Positions 37,537 through 51,700 of a stretch of DNA of 64,000 bases are shown here, in pieces. The stretch lies in assembly GCA_964017235.1 (NCBI GenBank), contig OZ024936.1:58703028-58767027 (forward strand). Reading direction: 5' to 3'. The stretch comes from Sabellastarte sp. h YS-2021 (taxonomy: Eukaryota; Annelida; Polychaeta; Sabellida; Sabellidae). The number at the start of each line of letters is the position of its first letter. Position 1 is the stretch's first letter. A program made the translations under genes and the position numbers. Below the pieces are notes generated by a model. It was given only the letters and a program-made list of their open reading frames with translations, did no database searches and was not told the DNA's origin.

Positions 37537-40500
37537 TTGAGATTACATCTGGTATACCAGTGGTGTCATATGTGTCATACAGGGTTGAGGAGAGTGAAAA
37601 TACAGCCTCAGATGGCTGTATCAGGAAGTGCTGATATATTCTCAATTAAGGTAGATTCAAGGTTGAAAACCATATTGATTCACACAGGAGTCGCCACTGA
37701 AATGAATTTTAGTAGTGTGTTCCTTCAGAAATACACATGTAGCCCAAAGTACAGGTTCAGGGAGTGTAGTTGGCGAGAGATGCATACAATGCCAGATCAG
37801 CCCAAACCACCCCTTAAAGTTGGTCAATCTGGCTGAGATTTTCACAGGAAACTCAGTTTATATCAGAGACTGAATTTGTATTAGGCTGACCCACTCGAGG
37901 GCCACATTAAAAATTTCAATTTCCGGGGTGTGGGGGGGCCCCATGCCACCCCTCAGGTAGGAAATTTCAAGTATATCCTAATATTGCCAATCTGAAGCCC
38001 AAATTTAATTTTATGCCTATTTTAATAAATAATGAGGATATTTTAGGCGCATTTTGAGCATTACATGTCTGATCAGAAATTATTTTACCAAAATATTGTT
38101 CTAAATATAGCCCAAAATAGATGTAAATCAGCCCAAACCAGTACCAAATGTTGGTCTATAAGTCTGAAATTTGGCCCAAAAATCACTTGCCACATACTAA
38201 ATCTGACTGTATAGGTTTTGAGATTACATCTGGTATACCAGTGGTGTCATATGTGTCATACAGGGTTGAGGAGAGTGAAAATACAGCCTCAGATGGCTGT
38301 ATCAGGAAGTGCTGATATATTCTCAATTAAGGTAGATTCAAGGTTGAAAACCATATTGATTCACACAGGAGTCGCCACTGAAATGAATTTTAGTAGTGTG
38401 TTCCTTCAGAAATACACATGTAGCCCAAAGTACAGGTTCAGGGAGTGTAGTTGGCGAGAGATGCATACAATGCCAGATCAGCCCAAACCACCCCTTAAAG
38501 TTGGTCAATCTGGCTGAGATTTTCACAGGAAACTCAGTTTATATCAGAGACTGAATTTGTATTAGGCTGACCCACTCGAGGGCCACATTAAAAATTTCAA
38601 TTTCCGGGGTGTGGGGGGGCCCCATGCCACCCCTCAGGTAGGAAATTTCAAGTATATCCTAATATTGCCAATCTGAAGCCCAAATTTAATTTTATGCCTA
38701 TTTTAATAAATAATGAGGATATTTTAGGCGCATTTTGAGCATTACATGTCTGATCAGAAATTATTTTACCAAAATATTGTTCTAAATATAGCCCAAAATA
38801 GATGTAAATCAGCCCAAACCAGTACCAAATGTTGGTCTATAAGTCTGAAATTTGGCCCAAAAATCACTTGCCACATACTAAATCTGACTGTATAGGTTTT
38901 GAGATTACATCTGGTATACCAGTGGTGTCATATGTGTCATACAGGGTTGAGGAGAGTGAAAATACAGCCTCAGATGGCTGTATCAGGAAGTGCTGATATA
39001 TTCTCAATTAAGGTAGATTCAAGGTTGAAAACCATATTGATTCACACAGGAGTCGCCACTGAAATGAATTTTAGTAGTGTGTTCCTTCAGAAATACACAT
39101 GTAGCCCAAAGTACAGGTTCAGGGAGTGTAGTTGCGAGAGATGCATACAATGCCAGATCAGCCCAAACCACCCCTTAAAGTTGGTCAATCTGGCTGAGAT
39201 TTTCACAGGAAACTCAGTTTATATCAGAGACTGAATTTGTATTAGGCTGACCCACTCGAGGGCCACATTAAAAATTTCAATTTCCGGGGTGTGGGGGGGC
39301 CCCATGCCACCCCTCAGGTAGGAAATTTCAAGTATATCCTAATATTGCCAATCTGAAGCCCAAATTTAATTTTATGCCTATTTTAATAAATAATGAGGAT
39401 ATTTTAGGCGCATTTTGAGCATTACATGTCTGATCAGAAATTATTTTACCAAAATATTGTTCTAAATATAGCCCAAAATAGATGTAAATCAGCCCAAACC
39501 AGTACCAAATGTTGGTCTATAAGTCTGAAATTTGGCCCAAAAATCACTTGCCACATACTAAATCTGACTGTATAGGTTTTGAGATTACATCTGGTATACC
39601 AGTGGTGTCATATGTGTCATACAGGGTTGAGGAGAGTGAAAATACAGCCTCAGATGGCTGTATCAGGAAGTGCTGATATATTCTCAATTAAGGTAGATTC
39701 AAGGTTGAAAACCATATTGATTCACACAGGAGTCGCCACTGAAATGAATTTTAGTAGTGTGTTCCTTCAGAAATACACATGTAGCCCAAAGTACAGGTTC
39801 AGGGAGTGTAGTTGGCGAGAGATGCATACAATGCCAGATCAGCCCAAACCACCCCTTAAAGTTGGTCAATCTGGCTGAGATTTTCACAGGAAACTCAGTT
39901 TATATCAGAGACTGAATTTGTATTAGGCTGACCCACTCGAGGGCCACATTAAAAATTTCAATTTCCGGGGTGTGGGGGGGCCCCATGCCACCCCTCAGGT
40001 AGGAAATTTCAAGTATATCCTAATATTGCCAATCTGAAGCCCAAATTTAATTTTATGCCTATTTTAATAAATAATGAGGATATTTTAGGCGCATTTTGAG
40101 CATTACATGTCTGATCAGAAATTATTTTACCAAAATATTGTTCTAAATATAGCCCAAAATAGATGTAAATCAGCCCAAACCAGTACCAAATGTTGGTCTA
40201 TAAGTCTGAAATTTGGCCCAAAAATCACTTGCCACATACTAAATCTGACTGTATAGGTTTTGAGATTACATCTGGTATACCAGTGGTGTCATATGTGTCA
40301 TACAGGGTTGAGGAGAGTGAAAATACAGCCTCAGATGGCTGTATCAGGAAGTGCTGATATATTCTCAATTAAGGTAGATTCAAGGTTGAAAACCATATTG
40401 ATTCACACAGGAGTCGCCACTGAAATGAATTTTAGTAGTGTGTTCCTTCAGAAATACACATGTAGCCCAAAGTACAGGTTCAGGGAGTGTAGTTGGCGAG

Positions 40501-43500
40501 AGATGCATACAATGCCAGATCAGCCCAAACCACCCCTTAAAGTTGGTCAATCTGGCTGAGATTTTCACAGGAAACTCAGTTTATATCAGAGACTGAATTT
40601 GTATTAGGCTGACCCACTCGAGGGCCACATTAAAAATTTCAATTTCCGGGGTGTGGGGGGGCCCATGCCACCCCTCAGGTAGGAAATTTCAAGTATATCC
40701 TAATATTGCCAATCTGAAGCCCAAATTTAATTTTATGCCTATTTTAATAAATAATGAGGATATTTTAGGCGCATTTTGAGCATTACATGTCTGATCAGAA
40801 ATTATTTTACCAAAATATTGTTCTAAATATAGCCCAAAATAGATGTAAATCAGCCCAAACCAGTACCAAATGTTGGTCTATAAGTCTGAAATTTGGCCCA
40901 AAAATCACTTGCCACATACTAAATCTGACTGTATAGGTTTTGAGATTACATCTGGTATACCAGTGGTGTCATATGTGTCATACAGGGTTGAGGAGAGTGA
41001 AAATACAGCCTCAGATGGCTGTATCAGGAAGTGCTGATATATTCTCAATTAAGGTAGATTCAAGGTTGAAAACCATATTGATTCACACAGGAGTCGCCAC
41101 TGAAATGAATTTTAGTAGTGTGTTCCTTCAGAAATACACATGTAGCCCAAAGTACAGGTTCAGGGAGTGTAGTTGGCGAGAGATGCATACAATGCCAGAT
41201 CAGCCCAAACCACCCCTTAAAGTTGGTCAATCTGGCTGAGATTTTCACAGGAAACTCAGTTTATATCAGAGACTGAATTTGTATTAGGCTGACCCACTCG
41301 AGGGCCACATTAAAAATTTCAATTTCCGGGGTGTGGGGGGGCCCCATGCCACCCCTCAGGTAGGAAATTTCAAGTATATCCTAATATTGCCAATCTGAAG
41401 CCCAAATTTAATTTTATGCCTATTTTAATAAATAATGAGGATATTTTAGGCGCATTTTGAGCATTACATGTCTGATCAGAAATTATTTTACCAAAATATT
41501 GTTCTAAATATAGCCCAAAATAGATGTAAATCAGCCCAAACCAGTACCAAATGTTGGTCTATAAGTCTGAAATTTGGCCCAAAAATCACTTGCCACATAC
41601 TAAATCTGACTGTATAGGTTTTGAGATTACATCTGGTATACCAGTGGTGTCATATGTGTCATACAGGGTTGAGGAGAGTGAAAATACAGCCTCAGATGGC
41701 TGTATCAGGAAGTGCTGATATATTCTCAATTAAGGTAGATTCAAGGTTGAAAACCATATTGATTCACACAGGAGTCGCCACTGAAATGAATTTTAGTAGT
41801 GTGTTCCTTCAGAAATACACATGTAGCCCAAAGTACAGGTTCAGGGAGTGTAGTTGGCGAGAGATGCATACAATGCCAGATCAGCCCAAACCACCCCTTA
41901 AAGTTGGTCAATCTGGCTGAGATTTTCACAGGAAACTCAGTTTATATCAGAGACTGAATTTGTATTAGGCTGACCCACTCGAGGGCCACATTAAAAATTT
42001 CAATTTCCGGGGTGTGGGGGGGCCCCATGCCACCCCTCAGGTAGGAAATTTCAAGTATATCCTAATATTGCCAATCTGAAGCCCAAATTTAATTTTATGC
42101 CTATTTTAATAAATAATGAGGATATTTTAGGCGCATTTTGAGCATTACATGTCTGATCAGAAATTATTTTACCAAAATATTGTTCTAAATATAGCCCAAA
42201 ATAGATGTAAATCAGCCCAAACCAGTACCAAATGTTGGTCTATAAGTCTGAAATTTGGCCCAAAAATCACTTGCCACATACTAAATCTGACTGTATAGGT
42301 TTTGAGATTACATCTGGTATACCAGTGGTGTCATATGTGTCATACAGGGTTGAGGAGAGTGAAAATACAGCCTCAGATGGCTGTATCAGGAAGTGCTGAT
42401 ATATTCTCAATTAAGGTAGATTCAAGGTTGAAAACCATATTGATTCACACAGGAGTCGCCACTGAAATGAATTTTAGTAGTGTGTTCCTTCAGAAATACA
42501 CATGTAGCCCAAAGTACAGGTTCAGGGAGTGTAGTTGGCGAGAGATGCATACAATGCCAGATCAGCCCAAACCACCCCTTAAAGTTGGTCAATCTGGCTG
42601 AGATTTTCACAGGAAACTCAGTTTATATCAGAGACTGAATTTGTATTAGGCTGACCCACTCGAGGGCCACATTAAAAATTTCAATTTCCGGGGTGTGGGG
42701 GGGCCCCATGCCACCCCTCAGGTAGGAAATTTCAAGTATATCCTAATATTGCCAATCTGAAGCCCAAATTTAATTTTATGCCTATTTTAATAAATAATGA
42801 GGATATTTTAGGCGCATTTTGAGCATTACATGTCTGATCAGAAATTATTTTACCAAAATATTGTTCTAAATATAGCCCAAAATAGATGTAAATCAGCCCA
42901 AACCAGTACCAAATGTTGGTCTATAAGTCTGAAATTTGGCCCAAAAATCACTTGCCACATACTAAATCTGACTGTATAGGTTTTGAGATTACATCTGGTA
43001 TACCAGTGGTGTCATATGTGTCATACAGGGTTGAGGAGAGTGAAAATACAGCCTCAGATGGCTGTATCAGGAAGTGCTGATATATTCTCAATTAAGGTAG
43101 ATTCAAGGTTGAAAACCATATTGATTCACACAGGAGTCGCCACTGAAATGAATTTTAGTAGTGTGTTCCTTCAGAAATACACATGTAGCCCAAAGTACAG
43201 GTTCAGGGAGTGTAGTTGGCGAGAGATGCATACAATGCCAGATCAGCCCAAACCACCCCTTAAAGTTGGTCAATCTGGCTGAGATTTTCACAGGAAACTC
43301 AGTTTATATCAGAGACTGAATTTGTATTAGGCTGACCCACTCGAGGGCCACATTAAAAATTTCAATTTCCGGGGTGTGGGGGGGCCCCATGCCACCCCTC
43401 AGGTAGGAAATTTCAAGTATATCCTAATATTGCCAATCTGAAGCCCAAATTTAATTTTATGCCTATTTTAATAAATAATGAGGATATTTTAGGCGCATTT

Positions 43501-43663
43501 TGAGCATTACATGTCTGATCAGAAATTATTTTACCAAAATATTGTTCTAAATATAGCCCAAAATAGATGTAAATCAGCCCAAACCAGTACCAAATGTTGG
43601 TCTATAAGTCTGAAATTTGGCCCAAAAATCACTTGCCACATACTAAATCTGACTGTATAGGTT
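37537..43663. repeat. Uniform monomers, two single-base length variants
   Basis: Unit starts are 37537, 38218, 38899, 39579, 40260, 40940, 41621, 42302 and 42983. All have G7 tracts. Unit 38899 is 680 bp because a G of AGTTGGCGAG is missing near 39134. Unit 40260 is 680 bp because its tract ends in CCC instead of CCCC, the only short tract with the CCC end that marks expanded alleles. Confidence 0.9.
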
Positions 43664-44744
43664 TTGAGATTACATCTGGTATACCAGTGGTGTCATATGT
43701 GTCATACAGGGTTGAGGAGAGTGAAAATACAGCCTCAGATGGCTGTATCAGGAAGTGCTGATATATTCTCAATTAAGGTAGATTCAAGGTTGAAAACCAT
43801 ATTGATTCACACAGGAGTCGCCACTGAAATGAATTTTAGTAGTGTGTTCCTTCAGAAATACACATGTAGCCCAAAGTACAGGTTCAGGGAGTGTAGTTGG
43901 CGAGAGATGCATACAATGCCAGATCAGCCCAAACCACCCCTTAAAGTTGGTCAATCTGGCTGAGATTTTCACAGGAAACTCAGTTTATATCAGAGACTGA
44001 ATTTGTATTAGGCTGACCCACTCGAGGGCCACATTAAAAATTTCAATTTTCGGGGTGTGGGGGGGGGGGCCCATGCCACCCCTCAGGTAGGAAATTTCAA
44101 GTATATCCTAATATTGCCAATCTGAAGCCCAAATTTAATTTTATGCCTATTTTAATAAATAATGAGGATATTTTAGGCGCATTTTGAGCATTACATGTCT
44201 GATCAGAAATTATTTTACCAAAATATTGTTCTAAATATAGCCCAAAATAGATGTAAATCAGCCCAAACCAGTACCAAATGTTGGTCTATAAGTCTGAAAT
44301 TTGGCCCAAAAATCACTTGCCACATACTAAATCTGACTGTATAGGTTTTGAGATTACATCTGGTATACCAGTGGTGTCATATGTGTCATACAGGGTTGAG
44401 GAGAGTGAAAATACAGCCTCAGATGGCTGTATCAGGAAGTGCTGATATATTCTCAATTAAGGTAGATTCAAGGTTGAAAACCATATTGATTCACACAGGA
44501 GTCGCCACTGAAATGAATTTTAGTAGTGTGTTCCTTCAGAAATACACATGTAGCCCAAAGTACAGGTTCAGGGAGTGTAGTTGGCGAGAGATGCATACAA
44601 TGCCAGATCAGCCCAAACCACCCCTTAAAGTTGGTCAATCTGGCTGAGATTTTCACAGGAAACTCAGTTTATATCAGAGACTGAATTTGTATTAGGCTGA
44701 CCCACTCGAGGGCCACATTAAAAATTTCAATTTCCGGGGTGTGT

Positions 44745-44775
<31 letters not shown>

Positions 44776-45732
44776 ATGCCACCCCTCAGGTAGGAAATTT
44801 CAAGTATATCCTAATATTGCCAATCTGAAGCCCAAATTTAATTTTATGCCTATTTTAATAAATAATGAGGATATTTTAGGCGCATTTTGAGCATTACATG
44901 TCTGATCAGAAATTATTTTACCAAAATATTGTTCTAAATATAGCCCAAAATAGATGTAAATCAGCCCAAACCAGTACCAAATGTTGGTCTATAAGTCTGA
45001 AATTTGGCCCAAAAATCACTTGCCACATACTAAATCTGACTGTATAGGTTTTGAGATTACATCTGGTATACCAGTGGTGTCATATGTGTCATACAGGGTT
45101 GAGGAGAGTGAAAATACAGCCTCAGATGGCTGTATCAGGAAGTGCTGATATATTCTCAATTAAGGTAGATTCAAGGTTGAAAACCATATTGATTCACACA
45201 GGAGTCGCCACTGAAATGAATTTTAGTAGTGTGTTCCTTCAGAAATACACATGTAGCCCAAAGTACAGGTTCAGGGAGTGTAGTTGGCGAGAGATGCATA
45301 CAATGCCAGATCAGCCCAAACCACCCCTTAAAGTTGGTCAATCTGGCTGAGATTTTCACAGGAAACTCAGTTTATATCAGAGACTGAATTTGTATTAGGC
45401 TGACCCACTCGAGGGCCACATTAAAAATTTCAATTTCCGGGGTGTGTGGGGGGCCCCATGCCACCCCTCAGGTAGGAAATTTCAAGTATATCCTAATATT
45501 GCCAATCTGAAGCCCAAATTTAATTTTATGCCTATTTTAATAAATAATGAGGATATTTTAGGCGCATTTTGAGCATTACATGTCTGATCAGAAATTATTT
45601 TACCAAAATATTGTTCTAAATATAGCCCAAAATAGATGTAAATCAGCCCAAACCAGTACCAAATGTTGGTCTATAAGTCTGAAATTTGGCCCAAAAATCA
45701 CTTGCCACATACTAAATCTGACTGTATAGGTT
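43664..45732. repeat. Third, small cluster: two expanded tracts plus TGTGT-G6 unit
   Basis: Units 43664, 44348 and 45051 carry G11 with T flank (44059-44069), TGTGT-G28 with C flank (44740-44772, the longest G run in the window; the unit is 703 bp) and TGTGT-G6 (tract at 45439). The same order of alleles occurs in units 22399-23778 and 34078-35473. Confidence 0.9.
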
Positions 45733-48700
45733 TTGAGATTACATCTGGTATACCAGTGGTGTCATATGTGTCATACAGGGTTGAGGAGAGTGAAAATACA
45801 GCCTCAGATGGCTGTATCAGGAAGTGCTGATATATTCTCAATTAAGGTAGATTCAAGGTTGAAAACCATATTGATTCACACAGGAGTCGCCACTGAAATG
45901 AATTTTAGTAGTGTGTTCCTTCAGAAATACACATGTAGCCCAAAGTACAGGTTCAGGGAGTGTAGTTGGCGAGAGATGCATACAATGCCAGATCAGCCCA
46001 AACCACCCCTTAAAGTTGGTCAATCTGGCTGAGATTTTCACAGGAAACTCAGTTTATATCAGAGACTGAATTTGTATTAGGCTGACCCACTCGAGGGCCA
46101 CATTAAAAATTTCAATTTCCGGGGTGTGGGGGGGCCCCATGCCACCCCTCAGGTAGGAAATTTCAAGTATATCCTAATATTGCCAATCTGAAGCCCAAAT
46201 TTAATTTTATGCCTATTTTAATAAATAATGAGGATATTTTAGGCGCATTTTGAGCATTACATGTCTGATCAGAAATTATTTTACCAAAATATTGTTCTAA
46301 ATATAGCCCAAAATAGATGTAAATCAGCCCAAACCAGTACCAAATGTTGGTCTATAAGTCTGAAATTTGGCCCAAAAATCACTTGCCACATACTAAATCT
46401 GACTGTATAGGTTTTGAGATTACATCTGGTATACCAGTGGTGTCATATGTGTCATACAGGGTTGAGGAGAGTGAAAATACAGCCTCAGATGGCTGTATCA
46501 GGAAGTGCTGATATATTCTCAATTAAGGTAGATTCAAGGTTGAAAACCATATTGATTCACACAGGAGTCGCCACTGAAATGAATTTTAGTAGTGTGTTCC
46601 TTCAGAAATACACATGTAGCCCAAAGTACAGGTTCAGGGAGTGTAGTTGGCGAGAGATGCATACAATGCCAGATCAGCCCAAACCACCCCTTAAAGTTGG
46701 TCAATCTGGCTGAGATTTTCACAGGAAACTCAGTTTATATCAGAGACTGAATTTGTATTAGGCTGACCCACTCGAGGGCCACATTAAAAATTTCAATTTC
46801 CGGGGTGTGGGGGGGCCCCATGCCACCCCTCAGGTAGGAAATTTCAAGTATATCCTAATATTGCCAATCTGAAGCCCAAATTTAATTTTATGCCTATTTT
46901 AATAAATAATGAGGATATTTTAGGCGCATTTTGAGCATTACATGTCTGATCAGAAATTATTTTACCAAAATATTGTTCTAAATATAGCCCAAAATAGATG
47001 TAAATCAGCCCAAACCAGTACCAAATGTTGGTCTATAAGTCTGAAATTTGGCCCAAAAATCACTTGCCACATACTAAATCTGACTGTATAGGTTTTGAGA
47101 TTACATCTGGTATACCAGTGGTGTCATATGTGTCATACAGGGTTGAGGAGAGTGAAAATACAGCCTCAGATGGCTGTATCAGGAAGTGCTGATATATTCT
47201 CAATTAAGGTAGATTCAAGGTTGAAAACCATATTGATTCACACAGGAGTCGCCACTGAAATGAATTTTAGTAGTGTGTTCCTTCAGAAATACACATGTAG
47301 CCCAAAGTACAGGTTCAGGGAGTGTAGTTGGCGAGAGATGCATACAATGCCAGATCAGCCCAAACCACCCCTTAAAGTTGGTCAATCTGGCTGAGATTTT
47401 CACAGGAAACTCAGTTTATATCAGAGACTGAATTTGTATTAGGCTGACCCACTCGAGGGCCACATTAAAAATTTCAATTTCCGGGGTGTGGGGGGGCCCC
47501 ATGCCACCCCTCAGGTAGGAAATTTCAAGTATATCCTAATATTGCCAATCTGAAGCCCAAATTTAATTTTATGCCTATTTTAATAAATAATGAGGATATT
47601 TTAGGCGCATTTTGAGCATTACATGTCTGATCAGAAATTATTTTACCAAAATATTGTTCTAAATATAGCCCAAAATAGATGTAAATCAGCCCAAACCAGT
47701 ACCAAATGTTGGTCTATAAGTCTGAAATTTGGCCCAAAAATCACTTGCCACATACTAAATCTGACTGTATAGGTTTTGAGATTACATCTGGTATACCAGT
47801 GGTGTCATATGTGTCATACAGGGTTGAGGAGAGTGAAAATACAGCCTCAGATGGCTGTATCAGGAAGTGCTGATATATTCTCAATTAAGGTAGATTCAAG
47901 GTTGAAAACCATATTGATTCACACAGGAGTCGCCACTGAAATGAATTTTAGTAGTGTGTTCCTTCAGAAATACACATGTAGCCCAAAGTACAGGTTCAGG
48001 GAGTGTAGTTGGCGAGAGATGCATACAATGCCAGATCAGCCCAAACCACCCCTTAAAGTTGGTCAATCTGGCTGAGATTTTCACAGGAAACTCAGTTTAT
48101 ATCAGAGACTGAATTTGTATTAGGCTGACCCACTCGAGGGCCACATTAAAAATTTCAATTTCCGGGGTGTGGGGGGCCCCATGCCACCCCTCAGGTAGGA
48201 AATTTCAAGTATATCCTAATATTGCCAATCTGAAGCCCAAATTTAATTTTATGCCTATTTTAATAAATAATGAGGATATTTTAGGCGCATTTTGAGCATT
48301 ACATGTCTGATCAGAAATTATTTTACCAAAATATTGTTCTAAATATAGCCCAAAATAGATGTAAATCAGCCCAAACCAGTACCAAATGTTGGTCTATAAG
48401 TCTGAAATTTGGCCCAAAAATCACTTGCCACATACTAAATCTGACTGTATAGGTTTTGAGATTACATCTGGTATACCAGTGGTGTCATATGTGTCATACA
48501 GGGTTGAGGAGAGTGAAAATACAGCCTCAGATGGCTGTATCAGGAAGTGCTGATATATTCTCAATTAAGGTAGATTCAAGGTTGAAAACCATATTGATTC
48601 ACACAGGAGTCGCCACTGAAATGAATTTTAGTAGTGTGTTCCTTCAGAAATACACATGTAGCCCAAAGTACAGGTTCAGGGAGTGTAGTTGGCGAGAGAT

Positions 48701-51700
48701 GCATACAATGCCAGATCAGCCCAAACCACCCCTTAAAGTTGGTCAATCTGGCTGAGATTTTCACAGGAAACTCAGTTTATATCAGAGACTGAATTTGTAT
48801 TAGGCTGACCCACTCGAGGGCCACATTAAAAATTTCAATTTCCGGGGTGTGGGGGGGCCCCATGCCACCCCTCAGGTAGGAAATTTCAAGTATATCCTAA
48901 TATTGCCAATCTGAAGCCCAAATTTAATTTTATGCCTATTTTAATAAATAATGAGGATATTTTAGGCGCATTTTGAGCATTACATGTCTGATCAGAAATT
49001 ATTTTACCAAAATATTGTTCTAAATATAGCCCAAAATAGATGTAAATCAGCCCAAACCAGTACCAAATGTTGGTCTATAAGTCTGAAATTTGGCCCAAAA
49101 ATCACTTGCCACATACTAAATCTGACTGTATAGGTTTTGAGATTACATCTGGTATACCAGTGGTGTCATATGTGTCATACAGGGTTGAGGAGAGTGAAAA
49201 TACAGCCTCAGATGGCTGTATCAGGAAGTGCTGATATATTCTCAATTAAGGTAGATTCAAGGTTGAAAACCATATTGATTCACACAGGAGTCGCCACTGA
49301 AATGAATTTTAGTAGTGTGTTCCTTCAGAAATACACATGTAGCCCAAAGTACAGGTTCAGGGAGTGTAGTTGGCGAGAGATGCATACAATGCCAGATCAG
49401 CCCAAACCACCCCTTAAAGTTGGTCAATCTGGCTGAGATTTTCACAGGAAACTCAGTTTATATCAGAGACTGAATTTGTATTAGGCTGACCCACTCGAGG
49501 GCCACATTAAAAATTTCAATTTCCGGGGTGTGGGGGGGCCCCATGCCACCCCTCAGGTAGGAAATTTCAAGTATATCCTAATATTGCCAATCTGAAGCCC
49601 AAATTTAATTTTATGCCTATTTTAATAAATAATGAGGATATTTTAGGCGCATTTTGAGCATTACATGTCTGATCAGAAATTATTTTACCAAAATATTGTT
49701 CTAAATATAGCCCAAAATAGATGTAAATCAGCCCAAACCAGTACCAAATGTTGGTCTATAAGTCTGAAATTTGGCCCAAAAATCACTTGCCACATACTAA
49801 ATCTGACTGTATAGGTTTTGAGATTACATCTGGTATACCAGTGGTGTCATATGTGTCATACAGGGTTGAGGAGAGTGAAAATACAGCCTCAGATGGCTGT
49901 ATCAGGAAGTGCTGATATATTCTCAATTAAGGTAGATTCAAGGTTGAAAACCATATTGATTCACACAGGAGTCGCCACTGAAATGAATTTTAGTAGTGTG
50001 TTCCTTCAGAAATACACATGTAGCCCAAAGTACAGGTTCAGGGAGTGTAGTTGGCGAGAGATGCATACAATGCCAGATCAGCCCAAACCACCCCTTAAAG
50101 TTGGTCAATCTGGCTGAGATTTTCACAGGAAACTCAGTTTATATCAGAGACTGAATTTGTATTAGGCTGACCCACTCGAGGGCCACATTAAAAATTTCAA
50201 TTTCCGGGGTGTGGGGGGCCCCATGCCACCCCTCAGGTAGGAAATTTCAAGTATATCCTAATATTGCCAATCTGAAGCCCAAATTTAATTTTATGCCTAT
50301 TTTAATAAATAATGAGGATATTTTAGGCGCATTTTGAGCATTACATGTCTGATCAGAAATTATTTTACCAAAATATTGTTCTAAATATAGCCCAAAATAG
50401 ATGTAAATCAGCCCAAACCAGTACCAAATGTTGGTCTATAAGTCTGAAATTTGGCCCAAAAATCACTTGCCACATACTAAATCTGACTGTATAGGTTTTG
50501 AGATTACATCTGGTATACCAGTGGTGTCATATGTGTCATACAGGGTTGAGGAGAGTGAAAATACAGCCTCAGATGGCTGTATCAGGAAGTGCTGATATAT
50601 TCTCAATTAAGGTAGATTCAAGGTTGAAAACCATATTGATTCACACAGGAGTCGCCACTGAAATGAATTTTAGTAGTGTGTTCCTTCAGAAATACACATG
50701 TAGCCCAAAGTACAGGTTCAGGGAGTGTAGTTGGCGAGAGATGCATACAATGCCAGATCAGCCCAAACCACCCCTTAAAGTTGGTCAATCTGGCTGAGAT
50801 TTTCACAGGAAACTCAGTTTATATCAGAGACTGAATTTGTATTAGGCTGACCCACTCGAGGGCCACATTAAAAATTTCAATTTCCGGGGTGTGGGGGGCC
50901 CCATGCCACCCCTCAGGTAGGAAATTTCAAGTATATCCTAATATTGCCAATCTGAAGCCCAAATTTAATTTTATGCCTATTTTAATAAATAATGAGGATA
51001 TTTTAGGCGCATTTTGAGCATTACATGTCTGATCAGAAATTATTTTACCAAAATATTGTTCTAAATATAGCCCAAAATAGATGTAAATCAGCCCAAACCA
51101 GTACCAAATGTTGGTCTATAAGTCTGAAATTTGGCCCAAAAATCACTTGCCACATACTAAATCTGACTGTATAGGTTTTGAGATTACATCTGGTATACCA
51201 GTGGTGTCATATGTGTCATACAGGGTTGAGGAGAGTGAAAATACAGCCTCAGATGGCTGTATCAGGAAGTGCTGATATATTCTCAATTAAGGTAGATTCA
51301 AGGTTGAAAACCATATTGATTCACACAGGAGTCGCCACTGAAATGAATTTTAGTAGTGTGTTCCTTCAGAAATACACATGTAGCCCAAAGTACAGGTTCA
51401 GGGAGTGTAGTTGGCGAGAGATGCATACAATGCCAGATCAGCCCAAACCACCCCTTAAAGTTGGTCAATCTGGCTGAGATTTTCACAGGAAACTCAGTTT
51501 ATATCAGAGACTGAATTTGTATTAGGCTGACCCACTCGAGGGCCACATTAAAAATTTCAATTTTCGGGGTGTGGGGGGGCCCCATGCCACCCCTCAGGTA
51601 GGAAATTTCAAGTATATCCTAATATTGCCAATCTGAAGCCCAAATTTAATTTTATGCCTATTTTAATAAATAATGAGGATATTTTAGGCGCATTTTGAGC

